Part shown: positions 37,227 through 45,983 of the stretch, piece after piece
Position numbering within the stretch: position 1 is the first letter of the stretch
Layout: the number at the start of each line of letters is the position of its first letter
DNA from: Polaribacter sp. BAL334
GTDB lineage: Bacteria > Bacteroidota > Bacteroidia > Flavobacteriales > Flavobacteriaceae
DNA: 64,000 nt
Direction of reading: 5' to 3'
NCBI RefSeq assembly: GCF_015767435.1
Contig: NZ_JADWOV010000227.1
Span: 16,015-80,014 of the forward strand
The notes under the pieces: model-generated
What the model was told of the DNA's origin: nothing
The model's input: the letters and a program-made list of their open reading frames with translations, nothing else
The model's database searches: none
Program-made: the position numbers and the translations under genes

Positions 37227-39869
37227 ATGGAATTAAAAAAATACCAACAAGAGGTAATAAATGACCTTACGCAGTTTTTAGAAGAACTTGATTCAACAAG
37301 GCATCTTGGCAATGCGTTTTCTAACTTTTGGGAAAGCAAAGGGGTTTCGTTACAAACCTTAGAAGATAATTTTTTGAGACCTTATGACAATTCTATAAAA
37401 GGTGTACCAAGAGTAACTGTAAAAGTGCCTACAGCTGGAGGAAAAACATTTATTGCTTGTAATGCCCTAAAACCTATCTTCAATAGTTTTCCATTAGATA
37501 AACCCCAAGTAGTAATTTGGTTTGTACCTTCAGACACTATTTTAAAGCAGACCTTTAAAAACTTAAATGATACATCACACCCTTATAGACAAAAGATAGA
37601 TGCCCATTTTAATGGAAATGTAAAAGTTTATGATAAAGAGGCATTATTGTTTGGTCAAGGGTTTAATCCAGTAGAAGTTAAAGAGCAATTAAGCATTTTG
37701 GTATTAAGTGTACAATCGTTCGTTGAAACTGTAAGAAAAGGATTGCCTAGAGCTTATAGAGAAAATGAAAATTTAGCAGAATTTAGTGCTCATTTTAGAG
37801 ATTTAAAAGCAAATTTAGAAAATGTTGATGATACAGCTTTAATTCAAGTAATTGCATATCTTAATCCTGTTATCATTATTGATGAAAGTCACAATTTTGA
37901 AGCAGATTTAAGGATAGAAATGTTAAACAACATCAATCCAAGTTTTATATTTGATTTGACTGCTACTCCAAGAAACAAGAGTAATATCATAAGTTTTGTT
38001 GATGCTATTAAATTAAAGAAAAACAATATGGTAAAATTGCCTGTAATTGTTTACAATCATCAAAATACAAATGAAGTGTTGAGTAGTGCTATACAAATGC
38101 AAAAAACACTTGAAGCTAAGGCTAAAACGCAAGAAGCTAATGGTGGCAAGTATATTAGACCAATTGTATTATTTCAAGCACAACCAAAAACAAATGATGA
38201 TAACATCACTTTTGATAAAATTAAAAATAATCTTATAGAAATTGGCATACCTGAAAATCAAATCAAAATAAAAACAGCAAATAAAGACGAGATAAAAAGT
38301 TTAGACTTGTTGAGTAGAAATTGTGAAGTTCGTTACATTATTACTGTAAACGCTTTGAAAGAAGGTTGGGATTGTCCTTTTGCTTATATCTTAGCTTCAT
38401 TGGCAAATAAATCATCCTCCATTGATGTTGAGCAGATTTTAGGTAGGATATTGCGACTACCTTATGTAACAAAACATCAAGAGGACTTATTGAATTATTC
38501 TTATGTTTTTACTTCCTCTATTAATTTCTTAGATACTTTAGATAAAATTATTTTAGGCTTAAATAAATCAGGATTTAGCTCAAAAGATTACAGGGTTAAT
38601 GAACAACAATTGGAATCAAAAATAGAGACCATTGTTGGTAAAGATAGTTTTGAAGATTTATTTGGAAAACAACAACAGCCTTCAACAACAACAAATGAAA
38701 ATGATAATTATGAAGTTGAAATTAATTTAGAAGAAGTAAAACAATATTCAGATTCTGAAAAGAGTTCAAGTCAATTTCAAGACATCTTAAAACTCGCAAC
38801 TGTTACAAATACAGAGTTTGAGAAAAAAATGGACGAACTGGAAAAAGAAGATAATTTAATACCTACTGAATTGAAAGATAAAATAAAAGTATTTCCTATT
38901 AAAGAGGTGTTTAAAGAAGAAGCACTAAATGAAGTATTGCCAACTTTTCACATAAAAACAGTTCCATCTCTTATAGAACCTGATAATTTAATTCCTTTGA
39001 CCAAAAATCTATTATTAGAAGGTTTTGAATTAGATAAACAAGATAGTAATATTGATTTAACACGAATTGCATCAAAAATGGCAAGCATAGATTTGGTTGA
39101 AGGCAGAAAAGATGAGTTTGTTCCTGAGTATAAATATGCAGATAATCACTTAAAAGAAGCATTTTCAGAATATCTGTCAACACTTACACCTGAACAAAAA
39201 ATAAATCAAATAGCAGGTCGCATAACTAAAATAATAAAAAAAATAGACCAAATTCCTGAACCTCATATAGTGGCTTATGTAAGAAAAATTATTAAAGGTT
39301 TGAATAGCGAAAAAGTTGCAGAAATAACAAACAACGAACCTTTTTATGCAAGCCTGATTAAGAATAAAATTGATGTTTTAAAAGACAATTATTCTGAAAA
39401 ACAATTTGATAGATTACTAGATAAAGGAACTGTTGTTTGTAAGCCTTCATTTAAATTTTTAAATAAAATTAGTCCAAAAAACCCACTAAAAGGTATTACT
39501 AAAAACCTTTATTTAGAAGAGGGAGAAATGAATGATTTTGAAAAGCAAGTAATTAATGAAGTAGCAAACCTTGATAGTGTTGTTTATTGGCATAGAAACT
39601 TAGAACGAGGTAAAGGTTTTTTAATTAACGGTTTCATAAACCATTATCCTGACTTTATTGTAAAAATGAAGAATGGAAAAACTATATTGATAGAGACTAA
39701 AGGAGACCATTTGGATGGGTCAGATAGTCAACAAAAACTTCGTTTAGGAGAAAAGTGGGCAGGTAAAGCTGGTGATAATTATCGTTATTTTATGGTTTTT
39801 AAAAGTGATAAATTAGATGGAGCAAGAACAGTAGCTGAGTTATTAGACATACTCAAAGAAATGAAATAA
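37227..39869 (+). CDS. res: Type III restriction enzyme helicase-nuclease subunit (Res)
   Basis: 880 residues. SF2 helicase motifs are intact: Walker A PTAGGKTFIACNAL (about 68), IIDESHNF (DExH, about 217), LTATPRNK, the motif-V region VNALKEGWDCPFAYILASLA and motif VI VEQILGRILRLPYV (about 405). The C-terminal end has a PD-(D/E)XK-like nuclease: HYPDFIVKMKNGKTILIETKGDH, with Asp, Glu and Lys in place (about 808-825). With Mod it cleaves unmodified invading DNA. The complete gene pair suggests an active defence system. Confidence 0.92.
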   Translation: MELKKYQQEVINDLTQFLEELDSTRHLGNAFSNFWESKGVSLQTLEDNFLRPYDNSIKGVPRVTVKVPTAGGKTFIACNALKPIFNSFPLDKPQVVIWFVPSDTILKQTFKNLNDTSHPYRQKIDAHFNGNVKVYDKEALLFGQGFNPVEVKEQLSILVLSVQSFVETVRKGLPRAYRENENLAEFSAHFRDLKANLENVDDTALIQVIAYLNPVIIIDESHNFEADLRIEMLNNINPSFIFDLTATPRNKSNIISFVDAIKLKKNNMVKLPVIVYNHQNTNEVLSSAIQMQKTLEAKAKTQEANGGKYIRPIVLFQAQPKTNDDNITFDKIKNNLIEIGIPENQIKIKTANKDEIKSLDLLSRNCEVRYIITVNALKEGWDCPFAYILASLANKSSSIDVEQILGRILRLPYVTKHQEDLLNYSYVFTSSINFLDTLDKIILGLNKSGFSSKDYRVNEQQLESKIETIVGKDSFEDLFGKQQQPSTTTNENDNYEVEINLEEVKQYSDSEKSSSQFQDILKLATVTNTEFEKKMDELEKEDNLIPTELKDKIKVFPIKEVFKEEALNEVLPTFHIKTVPSLIEPDNLIPLTKNLLLEGFELDKQDSNIDLTRIASKMASIDLVEGRKDEFVPEYKYADNHLKEAFSEYLSTLTPEQKINQIAGRITKIIKKIDQIPEPHIVAYVRKIIKGLNSEKVAEITNNEPFYASLIKNKIDVLKDNYSEKQFDRLLDKGTVVCKPSFKFLNKISPKNPLKGITKNLYLEEGEMNDFEKQVINEVANLDSVVYWHRNLERGKGFLINGFINHYPDFIVKMKNGKTILIETKGDHLDGSDSQQKLRLGEKWAGKAGDNYRYFMVFKSDKLDGARTVAELLDILKEMK

Positions 39870-39918
39870 TTAAACAATTTTGAAAAATTTTATATAATTT
39901 CGATTTTTTAACAATTCA

Positions 39919-40761
39919 ATGGAAAACAAAGTAGTACTGCATCTTTCTGATAATTTTTATACAGACTTTTCTGGAATAAAAAGACTATTTGAATTTTACA
40001 AATCTGCATCAGATTATTATAATGAAACTATTTATATTGATTTTTATGACCTAAATTGGTTTGATGCAAATTTAAGTGCATTGTTCGGGAGTATCCTAGC
40101 AAAATTAAATAAGGAAAATAATCTAAAGTTTTCTACTGATATGAAATTTTTAGAAGAGCATTTTGATGTATTATTTAGAAATGGTTTTCTGCGATCCGAA
40201 GAGACTTACTCAAATGAACAACAATCTACGGTATCATTTAAAAGTTTTTCACCAACAGATAAAGATGGTTTTATCAATTACATTGAAAATGATTTGTTAA
40301 AACATAGAGGAATGCCAAATTTTTCTGAAAATGATAAAAATATAATTTTAGATTCTCTAATAGAAGTATTTTGTAATATACAAGTCCATTCAAAATCCGA
40401 TGAACCTTTTTACGTTTGTGGTCAATATTATCCAAAACAAGGGTTTTTAACTTTTTCTATGGTCGACTTAGGTGTAGGCTTTCTTCCAGAAATTGAAAAA
40501 AAGACAAAAGGTGTTGTTGACAATGATTATGATGCAATTAAATGGGCTCTAGAAAAAAAGAATACAACAAAAAAAAATAGACCAGGTGGTTTAGGATTAT
40601 ATAATTTAAATTCATACTTTTATAAAACGAAAGGAAACTTTCAAATTATTACTGGAGATACATTTTGGAGTTTGGAATTAGAATCAACTGTTATGAAAAA
40701 GTTTCACTTTCCCAATCCTTATGTAGGCTCAATATTAAATTTGTTTTTCAATTACAAATAA
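39919..40761 (+). CDS. STAS-like plus GHKL-ATPase protein, first gene of a putative signalling-nuclease module
   Basis: 280 residues. Residues about 1-100 resemble a STAS-like alpha/beta fold (IYIDFYDLNWFDANLSALFGSILAKL). Residues about 135-260 are a GHKL ATPase: N-box ILDSLIEVFCNIQVHSK with E149, N153 and H157; G1 box DLGVGF (183-188); G2 box RPGGLGLYNL (221-230). No membrane segment, His phospho-acceptor domain or receiver is present, so it looks more like a partner-switching (SpoIIAB/RsbW-type) kinase than a two-component sensor. It lies 49 nt after res and 49 nt before the DUF4325 ATG. The ligand is unknown. Confidence 0.78.
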   Translation: MENKVVLHLSDNFYTDFSGIKRLFEFYKSASDYYNETIYIDFYDLNWFDANLSALFGSILAKLNKENNLKFSTDMKFLEEHFDVLFRNGFLRSEETYSNEQQSTVSFKSFSPTDKDGFINYIENDLLKHRGMPNFSENDKNIILDSLIEVFCNIQVHSKSDEPFYVCGQYYPKQGFLTFSMVDLGVGFLPEIEKKTKGVVDNDYDAIKWALEKKNTTKKNRPGGLGLYNLNSYFYKTKGNFQIITGDTFWSLELESTVMKKFHFPNPYVGSILNLFFNYK

Positions 40762-40771
40762 TGTACATTTG
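40741..40771 (+). promoter_or_regulatory. Internal promoter for the DUF4325-PIN pair
   Basis: TTG (40741-40743), 20-nt spacer, TACATTTG (40764-40771): a good Bacteroidota promoter overlapping the 3' end of the GHKL gene. A start near 40777 supports the ATG at 40811 as the DUF4325 start and would let DUF4325-PIN be expressed apart from the ATPase. Confidence 0.65.
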
Positions 40772-40810
40772 CACACACGTTCAGTGTACCCCAATATTTT
40801 ATCATACCTT

Positions 40811-41134
40811 ATGAAAATCAATGTTTTAGATACCATTAAGTCAGAATTAGCAACAAATATTTCTGATGGAACTGCTGTTTTTGAAGCAATCAAAGGCTAC
40901 AAACCTTCAGAAATCGAAATTTCATTCGTAGGCTTAAAACATATTTCCACTTTATTTCTTAATGAGTGTATAGGTCAGTATGCAATACTTAATACAGTTA
41001 ACATACAAAAATTAAAATTTGAATATCCACAGGATAATCAAATGTTTGCTCTCAAGGTTAATGATGTCATTGAAAATGCGCTAATGGGTGATGAATACGA
41101 TGTGTTAGTGGACAATGCTCTGCACTCTATGTAA
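40811..41134 (+). CDS. STAS-like domain protein (DUF4325)
   Basis: 107 residues from MKINVLDTIKSELATNISDG; an in-frame Met at 40769 would lie inside the promoter and is rejected. The single domain (FEAIKGYKPSEIEISFVGLKHISTLFLNECIGQYAIL) has the DUF4325 signature STxFLNExIG, a fold related to anti-sigma-factor antagonists. Residues S46/T47 could be phosphorylation sites by analogy with SpoIIAA, but this is inference. No output domain of its own. Flanked by a GHKL ATPase and a PIN nuclease; the stop is 6 nt before the PIN ATG. Confidence 0.75.
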   Translation: MKINVLDTIKSELATNISDGTAVFEAIKGYKPSEIEISFVGLKHISTLFLNECIGQYAILNTVNIQKLKFEYPQDNQMFALKVNDVIENALMGDEYDVLVDNALHSM

Positions 41135-41140
41135 CTCTTT

Positions 41141-41758
41141 ATGGATTATTCTTACTCTAATGCATCATCTCATAGCGTAAAAAATCAAGAAAAATATCTT
41201 TTAGATGCCAATATTTGGCTAAAGATATTGATACCAAAAAACAAATTGTCCTACAAAGATAAATCTTACTTGGCTTTTTTTGAAAGGTTAGTAAATAATA
41301 CTAAGGCTCGAATTGTCTTGCCAGCTTTGGTAGTGTCTGAAGTAATTAATAGAATTATAAGAGAGGTGTATTATGAAAAACATATTATTTCTATTAAAAG
41401 GTTAACACCAAGTTTTGTTGAGCCAGATGGTTATTATAAAAACGTATTTAGAAATACTCAAGACTATCAAATAGCTTACAATTTGATTTGTGATGATATT
41501 AAAAGTTACAATACTTCAATTGACTTAATTAGTGATGAATTTGGTAGCACATTTAAATTCAAGCACGTTATGTCAAATCCACCTATAAATCTTGATTTTA
41601 ATGATTATTATTATTATAATCTTTGTAAAAAGAGAGGTTATTTTTTAGTAACGGACGATAAAGATTTTTGGGTAAAAGATGTAAATATTGTTACAATGAG
41701 TGATACGCTCCTAAATAAACATATTGCAACTTTAATAACTAAAAATTCTACTGATTAA
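41141..41758 (+). CDS. PIN-domain protein (predicted RNase), effector of the module
   Basis: 205 residues. KYLLDANIWLKIL gives the first acid (D22), VLPALVVSEVINRI the second (E67), LDFNDYYYYNLCKKRGYFLVTDDKDFW the third and fourth (D142/D145 and D162/D163). All catalytic acids of a PIN nuclease are present. It is longer than a VapC toxin (about 130-140) and there is no VapB-like antitoxin; the companion is the STAS-like DUF4325 protein 6 nt upstream. A ribonuclease controlled by protein partner switching is the attractive reading; substrate unknown. Confidence 0.75.
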   Translation: MDYSYSNASSHSVKNQEKYLLDANIWLKILIPKNKLSYKDKSYLAFFERLVNNTKARIVLPALVVSEVINRIIREVYYEKHIISIKRLTPSFVEPDGYYKNVFRNTQDYQIAYNLICDDIKSYNTSIDLISDEFGSTFKFKHVMSNPPINLDFNDYYYYNLCKKRGYFLVTDDKDFWVKDVNIVTMSDTLLNKHIATLITKNSTD

Positions 41759-41931
41759 ACTCTTTTTTACATCTTCCAAATCCTCCATTTATTTTATTCT
41801 ATTTTTTTTATAATATGTTGTTGGTTTTATCCTTCAAAAATTAATTAATTTTAAGTGGTAATTTAATTCTTATAATCCACTTAAAAAATAATAATGTGTT
41901 TGTAATATTTACAACTGTAGCTATTCAAATA

Positions 41932-42003
41932 ATGTCAAAAAAAAAAGCCGACTATCTTAAAAAAAGAGGATTAACAGAGTTAAATTCGTCATTTTCCTAT
42001 TAA
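41932..42003 (+). CDS. Possible 23-codon ORF near the right end
   Basis: MSKKKADYLKKRGLTELNSS... opens in the otherwise gene-free 420 nt between the PIN gene and the right att site. It is basic and helical, but too short to judge without conservation data; it may be a remnant or chance. Nothing else coding is seen at 41759-42177. Confidence 0.25.
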   Translation: MSKKKADYLKKRGLTELNSSFSY

Positions 42004-42104
42004 AAACGTTGCTTTTCCGTATGAAGTGAGCTTAATCGCTAAAAAAAAATCCGAAAATTATAGATTATTTTAGAGTTTTTATAAAAACCCAATCAAGTTT
42101 TACA

Positions 42105-42123
42105 GACACAAATACCGACACAA
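42105..42123. repeat. Right copy of 19-bp subterminal repeat
   Basis: GACACAAATACCGACACAA, identical and co-oriented with 29525-29543. It lies 55 nt inside the right att repeat. Confidence 0.7.
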
Positions 42124-42142
42124 AAAAATAATATAAAATATA

Positions 42143-42174
42143 AAACCCTCAAAATCAAATGATTATGAGGGTTT
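42143..42174 (-). terminator. Terminator of tRNA-Gln supplied by the element
   Basis: Minus-strand stem AAACCCTCA / TGAGGGTTT followed by TTATATTTT, starting 5 nt after the tRNA 3' end. It lies inside the element and so replaces the ancestral terminator now at 29362-29393. Confidence 0.75.
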
Positions 42175-42177
42175 GCA

Positions 42178-42194
42178 GTTGGCCTACAAGGACT
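42178..42194. repeat. Right attachment repeat (within tRNA-Gln)
   Basis: GTTGGCCTACAAGGACT, 17 bp identical to 29394-29410. Here it is part of the intact tRNA gene, whose 3' end is rebuilt by the element. Confidence 0.88.
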
Positions 42195-42249
42195 CGAACC
42201 TTGAAAATCGGTACCAAAAACCGGTGTGTTACCATTACACCATAGGCCA
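42179..42249 (-). tRNA. tRNA-Gln (UUG)
   Basis: The minus strand folds into a tRNA. The acceptor is TGGCCTA/TAGGCCA with discriminator A; the D-arm follows. The anticodon arm CCGGT-TTTTGGT-ACCGA has anticodon TTG (Gln) and a C-A mismatch at its first pair, and the T-arm is CAAGG-TTCGAGT-CCTTG. CCA is not encoded. The 3' half serves as attachment site for the integrative element; the intact gene remains at the right end. Confidence 0.93.
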
Positions 42250-42420
42250 ATGCTCTTTAAGCGGTTGCAAATTTAACGCAAAGTTTTTATTTAGCAAACA
42301 ATTTTATGTAATTTTTAGGTTTAACAAAGTTTTATGACAGTGCAAATTGTTAGAAATCTTGTAACATCCTTATTTTATTGATATTTATTGTTAAATTCGC
42401 CACTAGTTTAAAAGTATCTT

Positions 42421-45400
42421 ATGACCTCAGAAAACTTTAAAAAATGGAATCTAATTTTAGGTTGGATTACATTTGGAATCGCATTAATTACCTATTATTT
42501 AACCATAGAACCAACAGTAAGTGCTTGGGATGTAGGAGAATACATCTCTACAGCTGTAAAATTGGAAGTTGGTCATCCACCAGGAGCACCCTTATTTCAG
42601 ATGTTGGGCGCATTCTTTGCCATGTTTACCACTGATGTAACTGAAATAGCAAAAATGGTAAATTTCATGTCTGCATTATCAAGCGCATTTACCATTTTAT
42701 TTATGTTTTGGACCATCACGAATTTGGCTCAAAAAATAGCTCAAAAATCAGGCGAAATTACTGAAGGAAGTTATATTGCAATTCTTGGAAGTAGTTTGGT
42801 TGGTTCGTTAGCGTACACGTTTTCTGATAGTTTTTGGTTTAGTGCTGTGGAAGGTGAAGTATATGCAATGTCCTCTTTTTTAATGGCGCTTTTATTTTGG
42901 TTAGGATTGAAATGGGAAAGTGAAATCAACACGCCAAGAGGAAATAAATGGTTGGTCTTAATCAGTTTTGTAGTTGGTTTGTCATTTGGAGTGCACATTC
43001 TTTCCTTGTTGGTAATTCCAGCCATTGTGATGTTGTATTTCTTTAAAACGTATCCAAAAATCAATCTAAAAACGACTGCAATCGCAACCGTTTTTTCTGT
43101 ATTTGTGTTGTTATTGGTTTTTAAATTTATATTTCCTTTTACGTTAAAATTCTTTAGTGCTGCTGAATTATTTTTCATAAATACTGTTGGTTTACCATAC
43201 AATTCAGGAACAATCATTGCAGGAATTATATTGATTGTGCTTTTTTATTATGGATTAAAAACGACGAAAAGTCGTCAAAAAGTAACTGCAAATACGCTCA
43301 TTTTGTCCTTACTTTTTATCATGATTGGATTTTCTTCTTGGATGATGTTACCAATTAGAGCGAATGCAAATACGACCATCAACGAAAATAATCCTTCAAG
43401 TGCGCGCGAATTATTAGCATATTATGAACGTGAACAATATGGTGATGCGAATGTTTTTTATGACACCTATTATTCCAATTCGTATGAAAGAGAGCAAGAT
43501 GCAAACAATCCAACAAAAGATGACAAGCCAAAATACGAAAAGAAAAATGGCAAATATGTGATTGTCAATAATTACAAAGGTGTTTTACCAAATTATTCCG
43601 ACAAACACAAAGGTTTTATTCCAAGAATGGTAGATCCATCCAAAGAAAAAATGTACAAATCGATTGCCGGAATTCCTGAAAACAGCAAAAGAAGACCAAC
43701 GTTTATGGAGAACATGAAATTCATGTTTAGCTATCAGTTTGGCTATATGTATGGTCGTTATTTTATGTGGAATTTTGTGGGTCGTCAAAATGATACTCAG
43801 GGACAATTGGATATTTTTAATGGAAATTGGTTGAGTGGCATCGATTTTATTGACGAAGCTAGGTTGGGTTCTCAACAACAATTACCTACAGATGTTTTAG
43901 AAAACAAAGGAAGAAATACCTACTATTTTTTACCTTTACTATTAGGGATTTTGGGATTATTATATCAAATAAAATGGGACAAAGAAAACTTTTTTACACT
44001 CTTTTTATTTTTTGCATTTACTGGATTTGCGATTCTTTTTTACACAAATCCAAAACCGTTTGAACCCAGAGAACGTGATTATGCAGTGGTAGGAAGTTTC
44101 TATATTTTTGCCATTTGGATTGGTTTTGGAGTATTGGCTTTGTACGAATATTTCAAAAATTTTATCCATAAAAAAGCATTGGCAATTGGTGTTAGTGCAC
44201 TGACTTTACTAGCAGTTCCCACATTGATGGCTTTCGAAAATTGGGATGATCATGATCGCTCAAACAGATACACCACTCACTTGAATGCACAAGCGTATTT
44301 GGAAAGTTGCGACCCAAATGCCATCATGTTTACCATTGGCGATAATGATACTTTCCCTTTGTGGTATATGCAAGAAGTTGAGGGAATTAGAACGGATATC
44401 AAATTGGTAAATACCAGTCTTTTTCAAACAGATTGGTATATAGACCAAATGAAACGCGCATCGTATAAAGCAGCTCCAATTCCTTCGCAATTAACGCATG
44501 ATGAATACAAATATGGCACGTTGGATGTTGCGTATTATTTTGAAGAATTGTTTCCGCAATTGAAAGATTCTGTATTGGATTTAGACAATTTTATGAAATG
44601 GATTCGCAGCAATGACAAGCGTACTTTTTATGATTTGGATGATGATGGAAATCCAGAAAAAATATTGCCAGTAAATAAAATCAGAATTCCTGTCAACAAA
44701 GAAAATGCTTTAAAATACGGCATTGTTGCGGCAAAAGATGCTGACAAAATAGTGCCTTATATTGATATTACAATTGATAGAGCCATTGCCAAAAATACCA
44801 TTTTGATGTTGGATATATTGAATAATTTTGACTGGAAACGTCCAATTTATTTCACGGGTGGTTCTAATTCTGATAGTGAATATATATGGATGAAAGATTT
44901 TTTACAATTAGATGGTGTTGCTTTTAAATTGGTTCCTATTCAAACTCCAACGAAATATTTTAACGAAAAAGGAGAAATCATCAGAGAAGTAACTTTGTTT
45001 GATATTGGAAGAATTGATACTGAAAAAATGTATAAAAACATTCAAAAATGGAATTGGAGAAATATCAATGATGGTAAAATTTATTTGGACGAACAAACCA
45101 AAAGAAATTCCATTTCTATGCGAAATAGTTTAATGCGATTGTCAAACGAATTTGCATTGGAAGGTGATACAGCAAAAGCCATTGAAGTGCTAGATTTATC
45201 CATCGAAAAAATGCCTATCAAAGATTTTGATCACTACAGTTTGTCTGTTGAATATCCAAATATGTACTATAAATTGGGAGAAGTTGAAAAAGCAAGAACT
45301 GCTGCTAAAACCTTAGTTAAATTATTCAGAGAAAAGTTGGTTTGGTTTAGTACTTTTTCGGCAGATGATTTTGACATCATTTTTAATGAATTTGACATGA

Positions 45401-45543
45401 CTTTTAGATATTTCTATAGAGGTGTTATTGATCAAGTCATTGAAAACGATGAAGATCCTGAATTTGTGAAAAAATTGCAAGATGAATTTAACAACACATT
45501 GATGCTATTTGAACATATTATGCCTCAAGACGAAGGAAAATAA
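42421..45543 (+). CDS. DUF2723 multi-spanning membrane protein (glycosyltransferase-like)
   Basis: 1040 residues. The N-terminal about 330 residues hold many membrane helices, with the first loop YLTIEPTVSAWDVGEYISTAVKLEVGHPPGAPLFQMLGAFF. The Asp-Glu-containing SAWDVGEY and HPPG motifs are the DUF2723 hallmark, resembling GT-C enzymes such as eukaryotic TMEM260 O-mannosyltransferase. Further helices lie around 495-620, and a large soluble region follows with NDTFPLWYMQEVEGIRTDIKLVNTSL. A role in protein or surface glycan transfer is inferred. Monocistronic, 170 nt beyond the tRNA-Gln 5' end. Confidence 0.85.
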   Translation: MTSENFKKWNLILGWITFGIALITYYLTIEPTVSAWDVGEYISTAVKLEVGHPPGAPLFQMLGAFFAMFTTDVTEIAKMVNFMSALSSAFTILFMFWTITNLAQKIAQKSGEITEGSYIAILGSSLVGSLAYTFSDSFWFSAVEGEVYAMSSFLMALLFWLGLKWESEINTPRGNKWLVLISFVVGLSFGVHILSLLVIPAIVMLYFFKTYPKINLKTTAIATVFSVFVLLLVFKFIFPFTLKFFSAAELFFINTVGLPYNSGTIIAGIILIVLFYYGLKTTKSRQKVTANTLILSLLFIMIGFSSWMMLPIRANANTTINENNPSSARELLAYYEREQYGDANVFYDTYYSNSYEREQDANNPTKDDKPKYEKKNGKYVIVNNYKGVLPNYSDKHKGFIPRMVDPSKEKMYKSIAGIPENSKRRPTFMENMKFMFSYQFGYMYGRYFMWNFVGRQNDTQGQLDIFNGNWLSGIDFIDEARLGSQQQLPTDVLENKGRNTYYFLPLLLGILGLLYQIKWDKENFFTLFLFFAFTGFAILFYTNPKPFEPRERDYAVVGSFYIFAIWIGFGVLALYEYFKNFIHKKALAIGVSALTLLAVPTLMAFENWDDHDRSNRYTTHLNAQAYLESCDPNAIMFTIGDNDTFPLWYMQEVEGIRTDIKLVNTSLFQTDWYIDQMKRASYKAAPIPSQLTHDEYKYGTLDVAYYFEELFPQLKDSVLDLDNFMKWIRSNDKRTFYDLDDDGNPEKILPVNKIRIPVNKENALKYGIVAAKDADKIVPYIDITIDRAIAKNTILMLDILNNFDWKRPIYFTGGSNSDSEYIWMKDFLQLDGVAFKLVPIQTPTKYFNEKGEIIREVTLFDIGRIDTEKMYKNIQKWNWRNINDGKIYLDEQTKRNSISMRNSLMRLSNEFALEGDTAKAIEVLDLSIEKMPIKDFDHYSLSVEYPNMYYKLGEVEKARTAAKTLVKLFREKLVWFSTFSADDFDIIFNEFDMTFRYFYRGVIDQVIENDEDPEFVKKLQDEFNNTLMLFEHIMPQDEGK

Positions 45544-45547
45544 ATAC

Positions 45548-45568
45548 AAAAATCCTTCAAGGTTTTTA
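45548..45568 (+). terminator. Terminator after the DUF2723 gene
   Basis: AAAAATCCTT-CA-AGGTTTTTA hairpin ending in a T-run, 5 nt past the stop codon. Confidence 0.6.
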
Positions 45569-45654
45569 TTTATCTACTAAAAGGTATAAAACATTTTTTT
45601 AGAAAGATAATTATTGTGGTAATTTTTGAAGTATAAAATGATGTTTTAAAATAA

Positions 45655-45825
45655 CGTGAGTTCGGTATCGCTGTTAATGATTGGAGTTATAAATCCCCAT
45701 CAGACCAAATTTACAAAAACACTGTTTTGCCTTTGTTTACAAATGATGAAGTTGTTGTGGTATTGGAAAAAAAATGGAGCTCTAATTTTGAGCAACAACA
45801 TACATTTAAAACAACAATACTCTAA
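45655..45825 (+). pseudogene. C-terminal remnant of an unidentified gene
   Basis: A 56-codon stretch with coding character (GIAVNDWSYKSPSDQIYKNT, then LPLFTNDEVVVVLEKKW) ends at a TAA but is preceded by an in-frame stop and has no start. The composition (buried Val/Leu runs, amphipathic charges) looks like the tail of a real protein. Family not recognised. The rest of 45569-45983 shows nothing else. Confidence 0.4.
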
Positions 45826-45983
45826 ACAAGTGTTGGTAAAGAATTATTTTCAATGAGTTAAGTATGAAATTAAACGAAATTTTTATACTAAAAATTCAAA
45901 TTTATTGGATTTATTAGATATAAAAAATCGGTGAATTCGTGGCAAATTAATTTTAAAATTCAATTACACCCAATAGGTTTTGA

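Larger units (their letters stand above)
29394..42194. mobile_element. Integrative element in tRNA-Gln carrying type III RM and a STAS/GHKL-PIN module
   Basis: Bounded by 17-bp direct repeats (29394-29410, 42178-42194) derived from the 3' end of the tRNA-Gln gene at 42179-42249. The tyrosine integrase lies next to the left repeat, and a 19-bp repeat (29525-29543, 42105-42123) lies inside both ends. About 12.8 kb, visibly more A+T-rich than the surroundings. Cargo order: integrase, unknown, HTH, DUF3987, iterons, primase-like, mod, res, GHKL, DUF4325, PIN. No relaxase, conjugation or capsid gene is present, so it is a non-self-transmissible integrative or satellite-like island. Confidence 0.9.

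Noticed and set aside
35575..39869. BREX, DISARM or other multi-gene methylation-based defence
   Set aside because: Only a Mod/Res pair with type III motifs is present; no pglZ, brxL, drmA or related genes.
41141..41758. Simple VapBC toxin-antitoxin pair
   Set aside because: The PIN protein is longer than VapC, and the upstream partner is a STAS-like DUF4325 protein, not a ribbon-helix-helix or AbrB-type antitoxin.
29394..42194. Prophage
   Set aside because: No capsid, terminase, portal or lysis genes; only integration and replication-type genes plus defence cargo.
42771..43217. 148-codon minus-strand open frame
   Set aside because: Antisense to the membrane region of the DUF2723 gene.
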